NCBI GenBank assembly: GCA_050694055.1 | Contig: JBOGWX010000159.1 | Span: 1 to 23,313 of the forward strand | Reading direction: 5' to 3' | Source: WHSV01 sp050694055 | GTDB taxonomy: Bacteria > Actinomycetota > CADDZG01 > WHSQ01 | DNA: 23,313 nucleotides | In this document: piece after piece, positions 14,836 to 22,314 of the stretch | How the letters are laid out: every line of letters starts with the position of its first letter | Numbering within the stretch: the first letter of the stretch is position 1 | Translations under genes and position numbers: made by a program | The notes under the pieces: generated by a model | Told to the model about the DNA's origin: nothing | Seen by the model: only the letters and a program-made list of their open reading frames with translations | Databases searched by the model: none

Positions 14836-16262
14836 CCGAGACCCTGCAGAACTTCGTCGACGGCAAGTTCGCCGACGGACGTACGGATGAGACCTCGCCC
14901 ATCGTGAATCCGGCAACCGGCGAGGAGTACGCGCGCGCACCCATCTCGACGGAGGCCGACATCGACGTGGCCTGCGAGGCGGCGGCGCGCGCGTTCGAGT
15001 CCTGGCGCGACTCCACACCAGCCGAGCGCAGCCTCGCGCTGCTGCGCATCGCCTCGGCGTTCGAGGACCACGCCCAAGAGCTCGTCGACATCGAGGTCGC
15101 CAACACCGGCAAGCCGGCACATCTCGCGGTCACCGACGAGGTGCCCCCCTCGGTCGACACCATTCGCTTCTTCGCGGGAGCGGCGCGGGTACTCGAGGGC
15201 CGCTCGGCGGGGGAGTACATGGAGGGGCACACCTCCTACGTGCGCAGGGAGCCCGTCGGGGTCTGCGCCCAGGTGACGCCGTGGAACTACCCGCTGATGA
15301 TGGCGGTCTGGAAGTGGGCGCCGGCGATCGCGGCCGGCAACACGGTGGTGCTCAAACCGTCGGACACCACTCCGATGAGCACCGTGAAGATGGCCGAGAT
15401 CATGGCCGAGTTCCTTCCGCCGGGTGTCTTCAACGTGATCACCGGGGATCGCAACACCGGTGCCGCGCTGGTCACCCACGGGATTCCGCAAATGGCCTCG
15501 ATCACCGGCAGTGTGCGCGCCGGCAAAGAGGTTGCCGCTGCGGCCGCGAAGGACCTCAAGCGTGTGCACCTCGAGTTGGGCGGCAAGGCCCCGGTGATCG
15601 TGTTCGACGACGCCGACCTTGAAACGACGGCCGAGCTCGTCGCCGACGCCGGCTACTACAACGCGGGTCAGGACTGCACCGCAGCGACGCGCGTCCTCGC
15701 CGGTCCGAGGATCCACGACGATCTCGTCTCGGCGCTGGGCCGGCAGGCGAAGTCGCATCCGACCGGTGATCCCGCCGACGCAGCCACATTCTTCGGTCCG
15801 GTGAACAACGCCCACCAGCTCGAGCGCGTCCAGGGTTTTCTCGAGCGGGCGCCGGCCCACGCAGAGGTCGTCACCGGGGGCCATCGGGTCGACCGGCGAG
15901 GTTTCTTCATCGAGCCGACCGTCGTAGCCGGGCTCGAGCAGAGAGACGAGATGATCCAGCAGGAGATCTTCGGCCCGGTCATCACGGTGCAGCGCTTCGA
16001 CGACGAGGCCAAGGCTCTGACCTGGGCGAACGCCGTCGAGTACGGGCTGTCCGCAAGCGTCTGGACCAAGGACCACGGCCGGGCGATGCGGATGTCAAAG
16101 GGCCTCGACTTCGGTTGTGTGTGGATCAACACGCACATCCCGTTTCTCTCGGAGATGCCCCACGGCGGGTTCAAGCACTCGGGCTACGGCAAGGACCTCT
16201 CGATCTACGGGTTCGAGGACTACAACCGCATCAAGCATGTGATGCACAACCTCGGATCCTGA
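14832..16262 (+). CDS. Gamma-aminobutyraldehyde/betaine-aldehyde-type dehydrogenase (PatD/YdcW-like)
   Basis: 476 residues from GTG 14832, overlapping the preceding TGA. The catalytic pair is present: Glu248 in LELGGKAP and Cys282 in NAGQDCTAATRV. The NAGQDCTAA form and the end segment WINTHIPFLSEMPHGG followed by FKHSGYGKDLSIYG closely resemble E. coli PatD (YdcW), the gamma-aminobutyraldehyde dehydrogenase encoded next to the YdcSTUV polyamine-type transporter. It should oxidise an amino- or trimethylamino-aldehyde to the acid with NAD+. The nearby potDBC genes parallel the ydc arrangement and make a polyamine or 4-trimethylaminobutyraldehyde substrate plausible. It is the last gene of operon B; no obvious terminator follows in the 31 bp before the next gene. 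Confidence 0.9.
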   Translation: MTETLQNFVDGKFADGRTDETSPIVNPATGEEYARAPISTEADIDVACEAAARAFESWRDSTPAERSLALLRIASAFEDHAQELVDIEVANTGKPAHLAVTDEVPPSVDTIRFFAGAARVLEGRSAGEYMEGHTSYVRREPVGVCAQVTPWNYPLMMAVWKWAPAIAAGNTVVLKPSDTTPMSTVKMAEIMAEFLPPGVFNVITGDRNTGAALVTHGIPQMASITGSVRAGKEVAAAAAKDLKRVHLELGGKAPVIVFDDADLETTAELVADAGYYNAGQDCTAATRVLAGPRIHDDLVSALGRQAKSHPTGDPADAATFFGPVNNAHQLERVQGFLERAPAHAEVVTGGHRVDRRGFFIEPTVVAGLEQRDEMIQQEIFGPVITVQRFDDEAKALTWANAVEYGLSASVWTKDHGRAMRMSKGLDFGCVWINTHIPFLSEMPHGGFKHSGYGKDLSIYGFEDYNRIKHVMHNLGS

Positions 16263-16293
16263 CGAACTCACTAGCGCTCGCCCTCGTCTAAAC

Positions 16294-17582
16294 ATGATGG
16301 TCATGCACCTCAGACTGCGCGCGCTCGCCATGTTGGTTCCGGCGCTGCTGCCTCTGGTTCATGCGCCACCCAGCGCGGCAACGGAGTGGGGTGGAGCGGT
16401 CGACGAACTAGCCGGAGGTCACGACGTCTCGGTCGCCGTATCGTCGGGCGGGAAGGTCTTGTACGAACGGGATGCGGACGTCCGGCGGACTCCGGCCTCG
16501 GTCCAGAAGCTGTTGCTGAGCATGGCCCTATTCGATAGCTTCGGGCCCGGATACCGCATCCCCACGCGCGTGCTTGTCTCCAAGGCCGGAACTGGAAATG
16601 CAGCGGATCTTTGGGTCGTCGGCCGCGGGGATCCCACGGTCGTCTCCGGGTGGGGCGATGCAGATCACACCGGCATCGGGCGCCTGGCGACTAAGGTCGA
16701 AGCCGCGGGGATCGAACGGGTCACGGGAAGGGTGGTGGCCGACGCGTCGTTCTTTCGCGCCGACTGGCGCGCTCCCGGATGGCAGCCGTGGAGTCGTGAT
16801 TTTGCAGCGCGCCCGACCGCCCTCGCCGCCGAGGGCAACGCGGCCACCCACCCACCTCGTGCCTTCGCGACACAGCTCACCGCGGCACTGGAGGACCGCG
16901 GCGTTCCCGTAGGGAAGCCACCACGCACCGGTACGGCTCCGCCCAGTGCAACTACCGTGGCGCGCGTCAAATCGGCGCCGCTGCGCCATCTGGTGCAAGT
17001 GATGAACTCTGACTCGTCGAACTTCTACGCCGAGATGCTCGGCAAGATGCTCGGCGCCCGAGTTCACGGGACCCCCGGCACCATGGCGAAGGGAGCGCGC
17101 GCGGTAGAGGACTTCGCAACTCGCTGCGGAGTGGCGGTTACCTCCCACGACTCCTCGGGTCTCTCGTACGCGAATCGAGTGAGCGCAACGGGCGTCGTGA
17201 CCCTGCTCGAACGGTCCCGCCGGAGAGTTGGGGTCGCGCCCTGCGCGCCTCGTTGCCGGCTCCGGGGCGAGGAACCTTGGGCGCGCGCCTGGCCGGCCTG
17301 AGGGTGCGCGCCAAGACCGGGACTCTGTGGAGCGGGGACTCGGCCCTCGCCGGTTGGGTAGGGCTGCGCGGCGGCGGTTCGGCGGAGTTCGCAGTGTTGT
17401 CGCACGACGCATCCAAGTCACTGGAGGATGCGATCGTTCGTCGCGTCGCGTCGATTCGCAGACCGCCGAGCAGACCGGGTGCCTCGAACGGTTGCGAACA
17501 CGACGGCCGGCTCAGGTCACTCGATGCCACTTGCGTGAGCTGCTACAGGAAATCGGCCGATCAGACGAGAACTCCTGCATAA
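16294..17582 (+). pseudogene. dacB: PBP4-type D-alanyl-D-alanine carboxypeptidase, split by a frameshift
   Basis: Frame 1 (16294-17301) gives 335 residues: a signal peptide (LALAMLVPALLPLVHAPPSA-type), the SxxK motif S69-V-Q-K72 and the SxN motif S241-S242-N243 within NSDSSNFYAEML. Near 17221 the frame changes. Frame 3 continues the family sequence (ESWGRALRASLPAPGRGTL) and holds the third motif KTG at 17313-17321 (VRAKTGTLWSG), ending at TAA 17580-17582. One missing base around 17221-17223 (for example a G in CGG-GAG) would rejoin the two. As it stands the product lacks KTG and should be inactive. It may be a genuine pseudogene or an assembly error. The last 40 residues of the second frame do not look like a normal family end. 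The intact enzyme trims peptidoglycan peptides outside the membrane. Confidence 0.82.
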
Positions 17583-17670
17583 GCGGGGTAATGAAAACGA
17601 GCGTGAGGTGCACAATGGAACCGAGCGCACCCCGCTTTGACAATTCTCGACCCATTCTCAGGGGGAGGCA

Positions 17671-17796
17671 ATGAACACCGGTAAAGAAGAGCCTGCCATC
17701 GTCGTAGAGCCCGCCGAGGAGCCCATCAGGACACCCGAGCCGGTCCGCACGCCCGAGCCCGCGCAGACCCCAGCGAAGGAGCCGGTCCCCGCGTGA
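17671..17796 (+). CDS. Small Pro/Glu/Thr-rich peptide (41 residues)
   Basis: ATG 17671 follows a strong ribosome site, GGGGGAGG (17661-17667), and the frame ends at TGA 17794-17796, overlapping the next gene as GTGA. The 41 residues are acidic and proline-rich, with a near-repeat RTPEPV-RTPEPA-QTPAKEPVPA. There is no signal peptide or helix-forming segment, so it is probably disordered. It may be a coupling leader that sets translation of the downstream orphan, or a small protein that works with it. I do not recognise a family. Confidence 0.6.
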   Translation: MNTGKEEPAIVVEPAEEPIRTPEPVRTPEPAQTPAKEPVPA

Positions 17797-18365
17797 CCCC
17801 ATTTGCAGTACCCGACGCCATCGAACCGGTGGTCGGGTGGCGTTACTGGCGAGTCGACAAGAAGGAAGGTCTCCTCCATTCGCTCTCGGGGGCCAAAGGG
17901 TTCTTGTGGCAGCCCAATACTCGCTTCGAAGCGCGCTGTCCCGTCGTCAAGCGCAGCGGGCTCGACGGTCGTTACCGCTTCATTTCCGGGATGCGAGTCG
18001 AGTTGCACGACGCGCCCGGTGAGATGTGTCGCTGTGGCATCTACGCGGCCAGGGACCTGACTCATCTCCGTCGTCAGATGCTCGCCGGCCTTGCGATCAA
18101 CGTCGTCGGCGAGGTCTCTCTCTGGGGGAAGCTCATTCCGGGCTCCAAGGGCTACCGCGCGGAATACGCATACCCCCGCCGTCTGTTCGTGATTCAGCGC
18201 ACTGCCGAATGGGACCAGAGCGCGGTCGCGGGCGCTCTATCGGTCTACGGCGTGCCGGTCGAGACGATTTCTTATCGCCGCGTCGGATTCAATCCCCTCG
18301 CCACCCTGGGTGAGTTCCTTCGCCGCCTTCGGTCTCCGCGCGAGGTCCCCTCGAGCACTCGCTAG
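17793..18365 (+). CDS. Conserved hypothetical protein with a CxCGIYA motif
   Basis: 190 residues from GTG 17793. I do not recognise a named family. Visible features: an N-terminal GWRYWRVDKKEGLLHSL block, FLWQPNTRFEARCPV, a cysteine pair in HDAPGEMCRCGIYA (around residues 72-85), GEVSLWGKLIPGSKGYRAEY followed by AYPRRL, and a basic C-terminal tail. The Cys-x-Cys with an upstream His and another Cys in ARCP suggests a small metal or redox site, but this is a guess. There is no signal peptide or membrane helix. Proteins with this motif order are, from general memory, scattered among actinobacteria as hypotheticals. It is coupled to the 41-residue peptide and converges on the propeller gene with 5 bp between stops. 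Confidence 0.75.
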   Translation: MTPFAVPDAIEPVVGWRYWRVDKKEGLLHSLSGAKGFLWQPNTRFEARCPVVKRSGLDGRYRFISGMRVELHDAPGEMCRCGIYAARDLTHLRRQMLAGLAINVVGEVSLWGKLIPGSKGYRAEYAYPRRLFVIQRTAEWDQSAVAGALSVYGVPVETISYRRVGFNPLATLGEFLRRLRSPREVPSSTR

Positions 18366-18370
18366 CTCGC

Positions 18371-19735
18371 TCACTTCTCGAGCGATGTCCGTTGTTCGAT
18401 CGCGACCGCCGGGCTGATGCGCTCCGTCCCCGTCTGCGACGGAGTGGTTGTGGTCGAGTCGTAGAACGAGACCGCAACCCGCCCGTCGGGAAAGATCGTG
18501 ATGGTTTCGAAATCGAAGCGCACGCTCGCGCCGACTCCCGAGGAGCCATCGATGTCCGCTTCGCCGACGTGCTGGCGCCTGGTCAGGCGCGGTCTGTTGC
18601 TCGTGATGTCGAGCTTGTAGACGAGGTCTCTGTCCTTGTCCGCCTTGTTGTCGTGGGCGTGCACCCCGACCGCCCCTACGCCCGCAAAGCGGTTCGCGCG
18701 AAAGTCGAACTCCTCGATCACGTGCCCCTTGGGGAGGGCGAACGAGGTCGAACGCCAGGTCCGGCCCCCGTCGGTCGAGATCCGGTAGGTGAACTCAGAC
18801 CTCTGAGGGACGAGGTTGTGCAGGCGGCCGGCGGAGTCGGTCTGGAAGCGTCCGGTCGGCCTGTCCCCGGAGGCGAAGCGGTAGCCAGTCCAGCTCCGCG
18901 TGTCCCGGTCGAAGAGCGACCACTCGTCGTTGAAGGGCCAGTCGGGCGCGGCGAGCGCCCGCCCGTTCCCGAGAGGCGTGAGACCGGTGTTGCTGTTCGC
19001 CTGAATCCAGTCGAAGTAGCCGGCCCGCTTCGTCTTCAGGGCCTTCTCGGTCACGCCGTTGAGGGTGCGATCCACGAACTTGCTGGAAGCCTGCAGGTAG
19101 TTCACGCCATCGGTGCTGTAGAGCCACAGCTCCTTGCTCGGCCACGCACCCTTTATGAAGGTGATGTAGGGGACCTTCTCGCCGTTGATCTCGAACGGTC
19201 CGGGCACGACGCCGATCCATTCCCTGTCGTAGAACGGAGCGTGCAGTGGAACCTCGTTGTAGAACCACTTCTCCTCGGAGACGTCGTATTTGAAGGAGAG
19301 CAGGTGGTCGCCCGAGTACGGGTCCCACTCGACGCCCAGCACGTCGCCGTTTGGTCCCATCGCGATCGCGCCCTCGCCGTTGACGAGGGGCTGGAGCGGC
19401 CGGACCGACTTCCACGACTTGCCCCGGTCGTCGGTGTAGTTGATGTAGGTGCCGCCGAAATCGAGGAGACGTCCTTGTCGCGTGGTGGTGAGGTAGTTCT
19501 CGCAGCAGTTGCCGGTGTTGTTGACGACGCGCCACGACGTCGAGCCCTTCTTTGGTGCGCCGGACTTCGGGTAGGCGACGGTCTTGTAAGAGAAGATGCT
19601 TCCGGGGCGCTCGATATCGACGACTTGTGCGTCCAGCGCGATGGGTGCGTTTGCCCCGGCCGACGCGTTCACCGCGAGCGCCGCCGCCACCATGACCAGA
19701 CCGAGTTTTCCGGCACGCTGCTTGGAACGCCTCAT
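18371..19735 (-). CDS. Secreted Asp-box (BNR/sialidase-like) beta-propeller protein
   Basis: 454 residues from ATG 19733-19735. The frame is open further upstream, but this Met begins a clean signal peptide (MRRSKQRAGKLGLVMVAAAL followed by AVNASAGANA) and has GGGGAGGACC directly upstream. The mature part has Asp-box repeats, SxDxGxTW: YTDDRGKSWKSV and STDGGRTWRS, and repeated aromatic-rich beta-strand segments, as in sialidase or sortilin-type propellers. A NNTGNCCENYLTTT segment near the N-terminus holds a Cys-Cys pair. The arginine triad of true sialidases is not evident, so enzyme activity is not claimed. It is probably exported. It lies downstream of the CBS gene on the same strand with a 102-bp gap. 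Confidence 0.78.
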   Translation of the reverse strand: MRRSKQRAGKLGLVMVAAALAVNASAGANAPIALDAQVVDIERPGSIFSYKTVAYPKSGAPKKGSTSWRVVNNTGNCCENYLTTTRQGRLLDFGGTYINYTDDRGKSWKSVRPLQPLVNGEGAIAMGPNGDVLGVEWDPYSGDHLLSFKYDVSEEKWFYNEVPLHAPFYDREWIGVVPGPFEINGEKVPYITFIKGAWPSKELWLYSTDGVNYLQASSKFVDRTLNGVTEKALKTKRAGYFDWIQANSNTGLTPLGNGRALAAPDWPFNDEWSLFDRDTRSWTGYRFASGDRPTGRFQTDSAGRLHNLVPQRSEFTYRISTDGGRTWRSTSFALPKGHVIEEFDFRANRFAGVGAVGVHAHDNKADKDRDLVYKLDITSNRPRLTRRQHVGEADIDGSSGVGASVRFDFETITIFPDGRVAVSFYDSTTTTPSQTGTERISPAVAIEQRTSLEK

Positions 19736-19837
19736 GGTCCTCCCCACCTCGCTTTGCCCTGCGTCTCTCGGATGCCCAGCAGCAAGACTTCGGCGGAAAG
19801 GTGAGGGTTCCTGCAACCCGCCCGGCGGCGAGAGGAG

Positions 19838-20209
19838 TCAGTCCAGCAGCGCCTTGATGAGGTCCCGGATGGAAAGGATTCCCTCCACCCGGCCCCCTTC
19901 GTCGATGACGACCAGGTGCCGGAAGCCGTGCTCGAGCATGAGGCGCGCGGCCTTCTCCGCATCCCACGACGACGACGCCGTAATGGCGTTGGCGGTCATG
20001 TAGTCCTCGACCGCGGCCGTGCTGAGGTCTGCGCCCTCGGCCACGGCGCGCAGCAAGTCGCGCTCGGTGATTATGCCCGGGTTCTCCATGTCGCTCTGGA
20101 CCACGGCCGACCCGCTGCGTCGCTCGTACATCATGCGCGCCGCCTCGGCCAGCGTGTGGCGAGGACCGACGGTCAGCACTTGCATCGTCGCAAGGGATCC
20201 GATGTTCAC
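19838..20209 (-). CDS. Two-CBS-domain protein
   Basis: 123 residues from GTG 20207-20209. The open frame runs to 20311, but those residues do not look like protein of this family, and the domain begins right after this GTG. Two CBS repeats are visible: VLTVGPRHTLAEAARMMYER followed by RSGSAVVQ and GIITERDLLRAV, then AITASSSWDAEKAARLMLEH followed by GFRHLVVIDEGGRVEGILSIRDL. Stand-alone CBS pairs bind adenosyl ligands (AMP, ATP, SAM or similar) and act as sensors. The partner is unknown. A GTTCAC-CCTT-GTGAAC inverted repeat overlaps the start codon. It is divergent from the AI-2E-family gene, with 89 bp between starts. Confidence 0.87.
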   Translation of the reverse strand: MNIGSLATMQVLTVGPRHTLAEAARMMYERRSGSAVVQSDMENPGIITERDLLRAVAEGADLSTAAVEDYMTANAITASSSWDAEKAARLMLEHGFRHLVVIDEGGRVEGILSIRDLIKALLD

Positions 20210-20219
20210 CCTTGTGAAC
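20204..20219. promoter_or_regulatory. Inverted repeat over the CBS-gene start codon
   Basis: GTTCAC (20204-20209), CCTT, GTGAAC (20214-20219) is a perfect 6-bp inverted repeat, with the GTG start inside one arm. In the minus-strand RNA this stem would bury the start codon. It could also be a DNA operator. The arms use the same TGAAC/GTTCA pentamers as the tetR-region sites, but in everted order, so I do not treat it as the same operator. Confidence 0.35.
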
Positions 20220-20298
20220 CTACCTCCCTCGATACGGAGAAACCAAATCCCTCGGAGTACGCTCTTGCCACGTGTAACAAACGGGCCTGGAGGCATCG

Positions 20299-21504
20299 AT
20301 GAGCACCCCACCAGAGGCGCTCGAATCGGAGCGAGGTGGCGAGCGGTCCGGCTCGCGCATGCCCCCGTGGATCCCCCGGCTCCTGCTGATGATCATTCTC
20401 TACGTGGTCGGTGCCTTCTGGCTTCTACAGGGGCTTGCGAGGATCCGGGACCTTCTGTTCATGGTCATCGTCTCGTTGTTCCTCTCCTTTGCGATCGAGC
20501 CCGCAGTCAACTTCCTGGGGCAGAGAGGATGGCGTCGGGGCGCCGCTACGGGGCTCATCCTGTTCGGAGTCGTGTTCCTCGGCATCGTCATGCTGGCCTC
20601 GATGATCCCGCTGCTGATCAGCCAGATCAGGGATCTGGTGGCCGAGGTCCCGGCCTGGCTCGACACCATCTCCGCTAGGGCAGACGAGTGGCTCGGAATC
20701 GATCTGTCCGTGACCGACGTGGTAACCGAGACCGAGGACATCGAGAACGCGTTGCGGACCTACGGCGCCGATGTCGCGGGCAACCTGCTCGGCTTCGGGG
20801 CTGCGGTGCTCACCGGGCTGTTTCAGCTGCTCACGATCATGTTGTTCACCTTCTATCTCGTCGCCGACGGTCCCAAGGTGAGACGTAGCATCTGCTCGTG
20901 GTTGCCACTCCGGCGCCAGCGCGAGGTGCTCGCAACCTGGGAGATCGCCATCGACAAGTCCGGCGCTTACTTCTATTCGAGGTTGCTGCTGGCGATCGTC
21001 AACGGGGGTCTTCTCTACGTGCTGTTGCGCGTGCTCGGCGTTCCCTTCGCGCTGCCTCTCGCGCTGTGGTCGGGGCTCTTCTCGCAGTTCGTTCCCGTCG
21101 TCGGGACCTACATCGCCTCCGTGCTGCCGATACTCGTCGCGCTGTTGAACGATCCCTTGGACGCGCTGATCATCCTGGCCTTCATCCTCGTCTACCAGCA
21201 GGTCGAGAACTACGCGCTGAGCCCGAGATTGACCAAGCGCACGATGCAACTGCATCCCGCGGTCGCCATCGGTGCCGCGATCGCTGGAGGGAGCCTCGCC
21301 GGTCCCATCGGGGCATTTCTGTCCCTCCCCGCGGCGGCGATCATCCAGGCCTCGATTGGGACTTTCGGCAGACGACACGAGGTGCTGGAGTCCGAGCTCA
21401 CGGCCGAGAGCGATCCCCAGGACGTAAGGGCGGCCAACAGGGAGAAGGTGGGGAGGCCCCCCAACCGCTTGCTCGAGCGGTTGCGTCGCGACGATGCGAA
21501 GTAG
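20299..21504 (+). CDS. AI-2E family transporter (YhhT/PerM-type membrane protein)
   Basis: 401 residues from ATG 20299, with TGGAGG 5 nt upstream. The family order is clear: two N-terminal helices (IPRLLLMIILYVVGAFWLLQ; LLFMVIVSLFLSFAIEPAV), a third (GLILFGVVFLGIVMLASMIP), a soluble stretch (about residues 110-165), then helices after 165 including LLTIMLFTFYLVADGPKVRR. The conserved C-terminal blocks are GLFSQFVPVVGTYIASVLP and YQQVENYALSPRL followed by HPAVAIGAAIAGGSLAGPIG. The last 50 residues are charged and cytoplasmic. Family members export autoinducer-2, or act as Na+/H+ antiporters, or have unknown substrates; nothing here decides which. It is divergent from the CBS gene and is followed by a hairpin terminator. 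Confidence 0.9.
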   Translation: MSTPPEALESERGGERSGSRMPPWIPRLLLMIILYVVGAFWLLQGLARIRDLLFMVIVSLFLSFAIEPAVNFLGQRGWRRGAATGLILFGVVFLGIVMLASMIPLLISQIRDLVAEVPAWLDTISARADEWLGIDLSVTDVVTETEDIENALRTYGADVAGNLLGFGAAVLTGLFQLLTIMLFTFYLVADGPKVRRSICSWLPLRRQREVLATWEIAIDKSGAYFYSRLLLAIVNGGLLYVLLRVLGVPFALPLALWSGLFSQFVPVVGTYIASVLPILVALLNDPLDALIILAFILVYQQVENYALSPRLTKRTMQLHPAVAIGAAIAGGSLAGPIGAFLSLPAAAIIQASIGTFGRRHEVLESELTAESDPQDVRAANREKVGRPPNRLLERLRRDDAK

Positions 21505-21507
21505 CTC

Positions 21508-21530
21508 CCCGAGCCGGCTGATGGCTCGGG
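21508..21530 (+). terminator. Hairpin terminator after the AI-2E-family gene
   Basis: CCCGAGCC (21508-21515), loop GGCTGAT, GGCTCGGG (21523-21530): a perfect 8-bp GC-rich stem starting 4 bp after the stop codon, followed by CTAATT and no T-run. The position and stem strength favour a terminator. Confidence 0.55.
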
Positions 21531-21569
21531 CTAATTCCCGGTGGTCGCCTCGGGCCGTAATCTTGACGA

Positions 21570-22079
21570 ATGAGCTCAGACGAGGCTGTTGCCGGCGAGG
21601 TCGTGGAGATCTTCATCGCTCGACGCGGGGGACGGCCGGTGCAGCGCGCCGAGAGCATCGAGGCGATCGCCGGCAGGGGCCTGGCGGGGGACCGGTTCCT
21701 CGAGGGCACCAGCTACTGGAGCGGGGTGGACGAGTGCCAGGTGACGCTGATCGCGCTCGAGGCTCTCGAGCACATCGCCGCGACCAGTGAGGTCGCGGTG
21801 ATGGACGGGCAGCATCGCCGCAACCTCGTGACGCGCGGCATCGACCTGTTGAAGCTCAGGAGCACGCGCTTCCAGGTGGGCGAGGCGCTCCTCGAGTTCG
21901 ACCGCCCCCGGCCCCCCTGCCGCTACATCCAGTCGGTCTCCGAGCACGGCATGACGAAAGCCCTGGGGCGGGGACGCGGCGGGATCTGCGCGCGCGTCGT
22001 CGAGGGGGGCCTCATCCGCCCGGGCGACCTCATCGAGGTGGTCGACAAGAGCGGCTGGCTGCGCTCGATGCTGGGCTGA
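21570..22079 (+). CDS. MOSC domain-containing protein
   Basis: 169 residues from ATG 21570. The MOSC signature is present: GRGLAGDRFLEGTSYWSG (about residues 35-52), then QVTLIALEALEHI, HRRNLVTRGIDLLKL, the conserved cysteine in RPPCRYIQ (near residue 112), and a C-terminal RGGICARVVEGGLIRPGD. Stand-alone MOSC proteins are predicted to bind sulfur or molybdenum-cofactor groups through that Cys, in sulfur transfer or in reduction of N-hydroxylated compounds. No partner oxidoreductase is adjacent. It is cytoplasmic and probably a single-gene unit: a hairpin lies upstream (21508-21530) and another downstream (22122-22142). Confidence 0.9.
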   Translation: MSSDEAVAGEVVEIFIARRGGRPVQRAESIEAIAGRGLAGDRFLEGTSYWSGVDECQVTLIALEALEHIAATSEVAVMDGQHRRNLVTRGIDLLKLRSTRFQVGEALLEFDRPRPPCRYIQSVSEHGMTKALGRGRGGICARVVEGGLIRPGDLIEVVDKSGWLRSMLG

Positions 22080-22121
22080 ACCCCTAGGTAGTCTCCTGAG
22101 GCCCGGATAACGAGCTTTTCC

Positions 22122-22142
22122 GGCGGCCCTTTCTAGGCCGTC
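22122..22142 (+). terminator. Hairpin downstream of the MOSC gene
   Basis: GGCGGCC (22122-22128), loop CTTTCTA, GGCCGTC (22136-22142): a 7-bp stem with one G-U pair, 43 bp after the MOSC stop. No T-run follows. It is a plausible but weak terminator. Confidence 0.3.
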
Positions 22143-22211
22143 AGGCTCGCCCTCCTGGATCTGGGTCGCCGGGCCCCCGGTCGTCGGTCGCGGAGCATTC
22201 GCGGCAAGCCG

Positions 22212-22300
22212 AGCATGATCCCGGAGGAAATGGGGCATATAGCCAGAAGTTATCGCTTAGCACCCAACCCATTTGCGGTCCCGGCGGAAGGGATCGTGCT
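22212..22300 (+). ncRNA. Structured 5' leader of the protease gene, possible regulatory RNA
   Basis: AGCATGATCCC (22212-22222) pairs with GGGATCGTGCT (22290-22300), 11 bp with one G-U, enclosing AAATGGG/CCCATTT (22228-22234 with 22268-22274) and ATAGC/GTTAT (22239-22243 with 22249-22253). The 3' strand of the outer helix can instead pair with GCGGTCCC (22275-22282), so the two forms exclude each other. The ribosome site AAGGAG (22304-22309) follows directly. I cannot match it to a known riboswitch class by its conserved segments. It may be a chance fold. Confidence 0.35.
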
Positions 22301-22314
22301 ACCAAGGAGCGCCG

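Noticed and set aside
17637..17642. A TTGACA promoter before the 41-residue peptide.
   Set aside because: No acceptable -10 follows at 16-18 bp; the ribosome site is there instead.
18351..18382. A CTCGAG pair flanking the convergent stops as a terminator.
   Set aside because: The arms are short and self-palindromic, and the spacing is not terminator-like.
20425..21378. Minus-strand frame of 317 residues inside the AI-2E-family gene.
   Set aside because: It is the antisense shadow of a clear membrane protein and is charged, repetitive nonsense.
22090..22314. A known riboswitch (TPP, SAM, c-di-GMP, ydaO or cobalamin class) in the protease leader.
   Set aside because: The conserved segments of these classes were not found; only generic helices are present.
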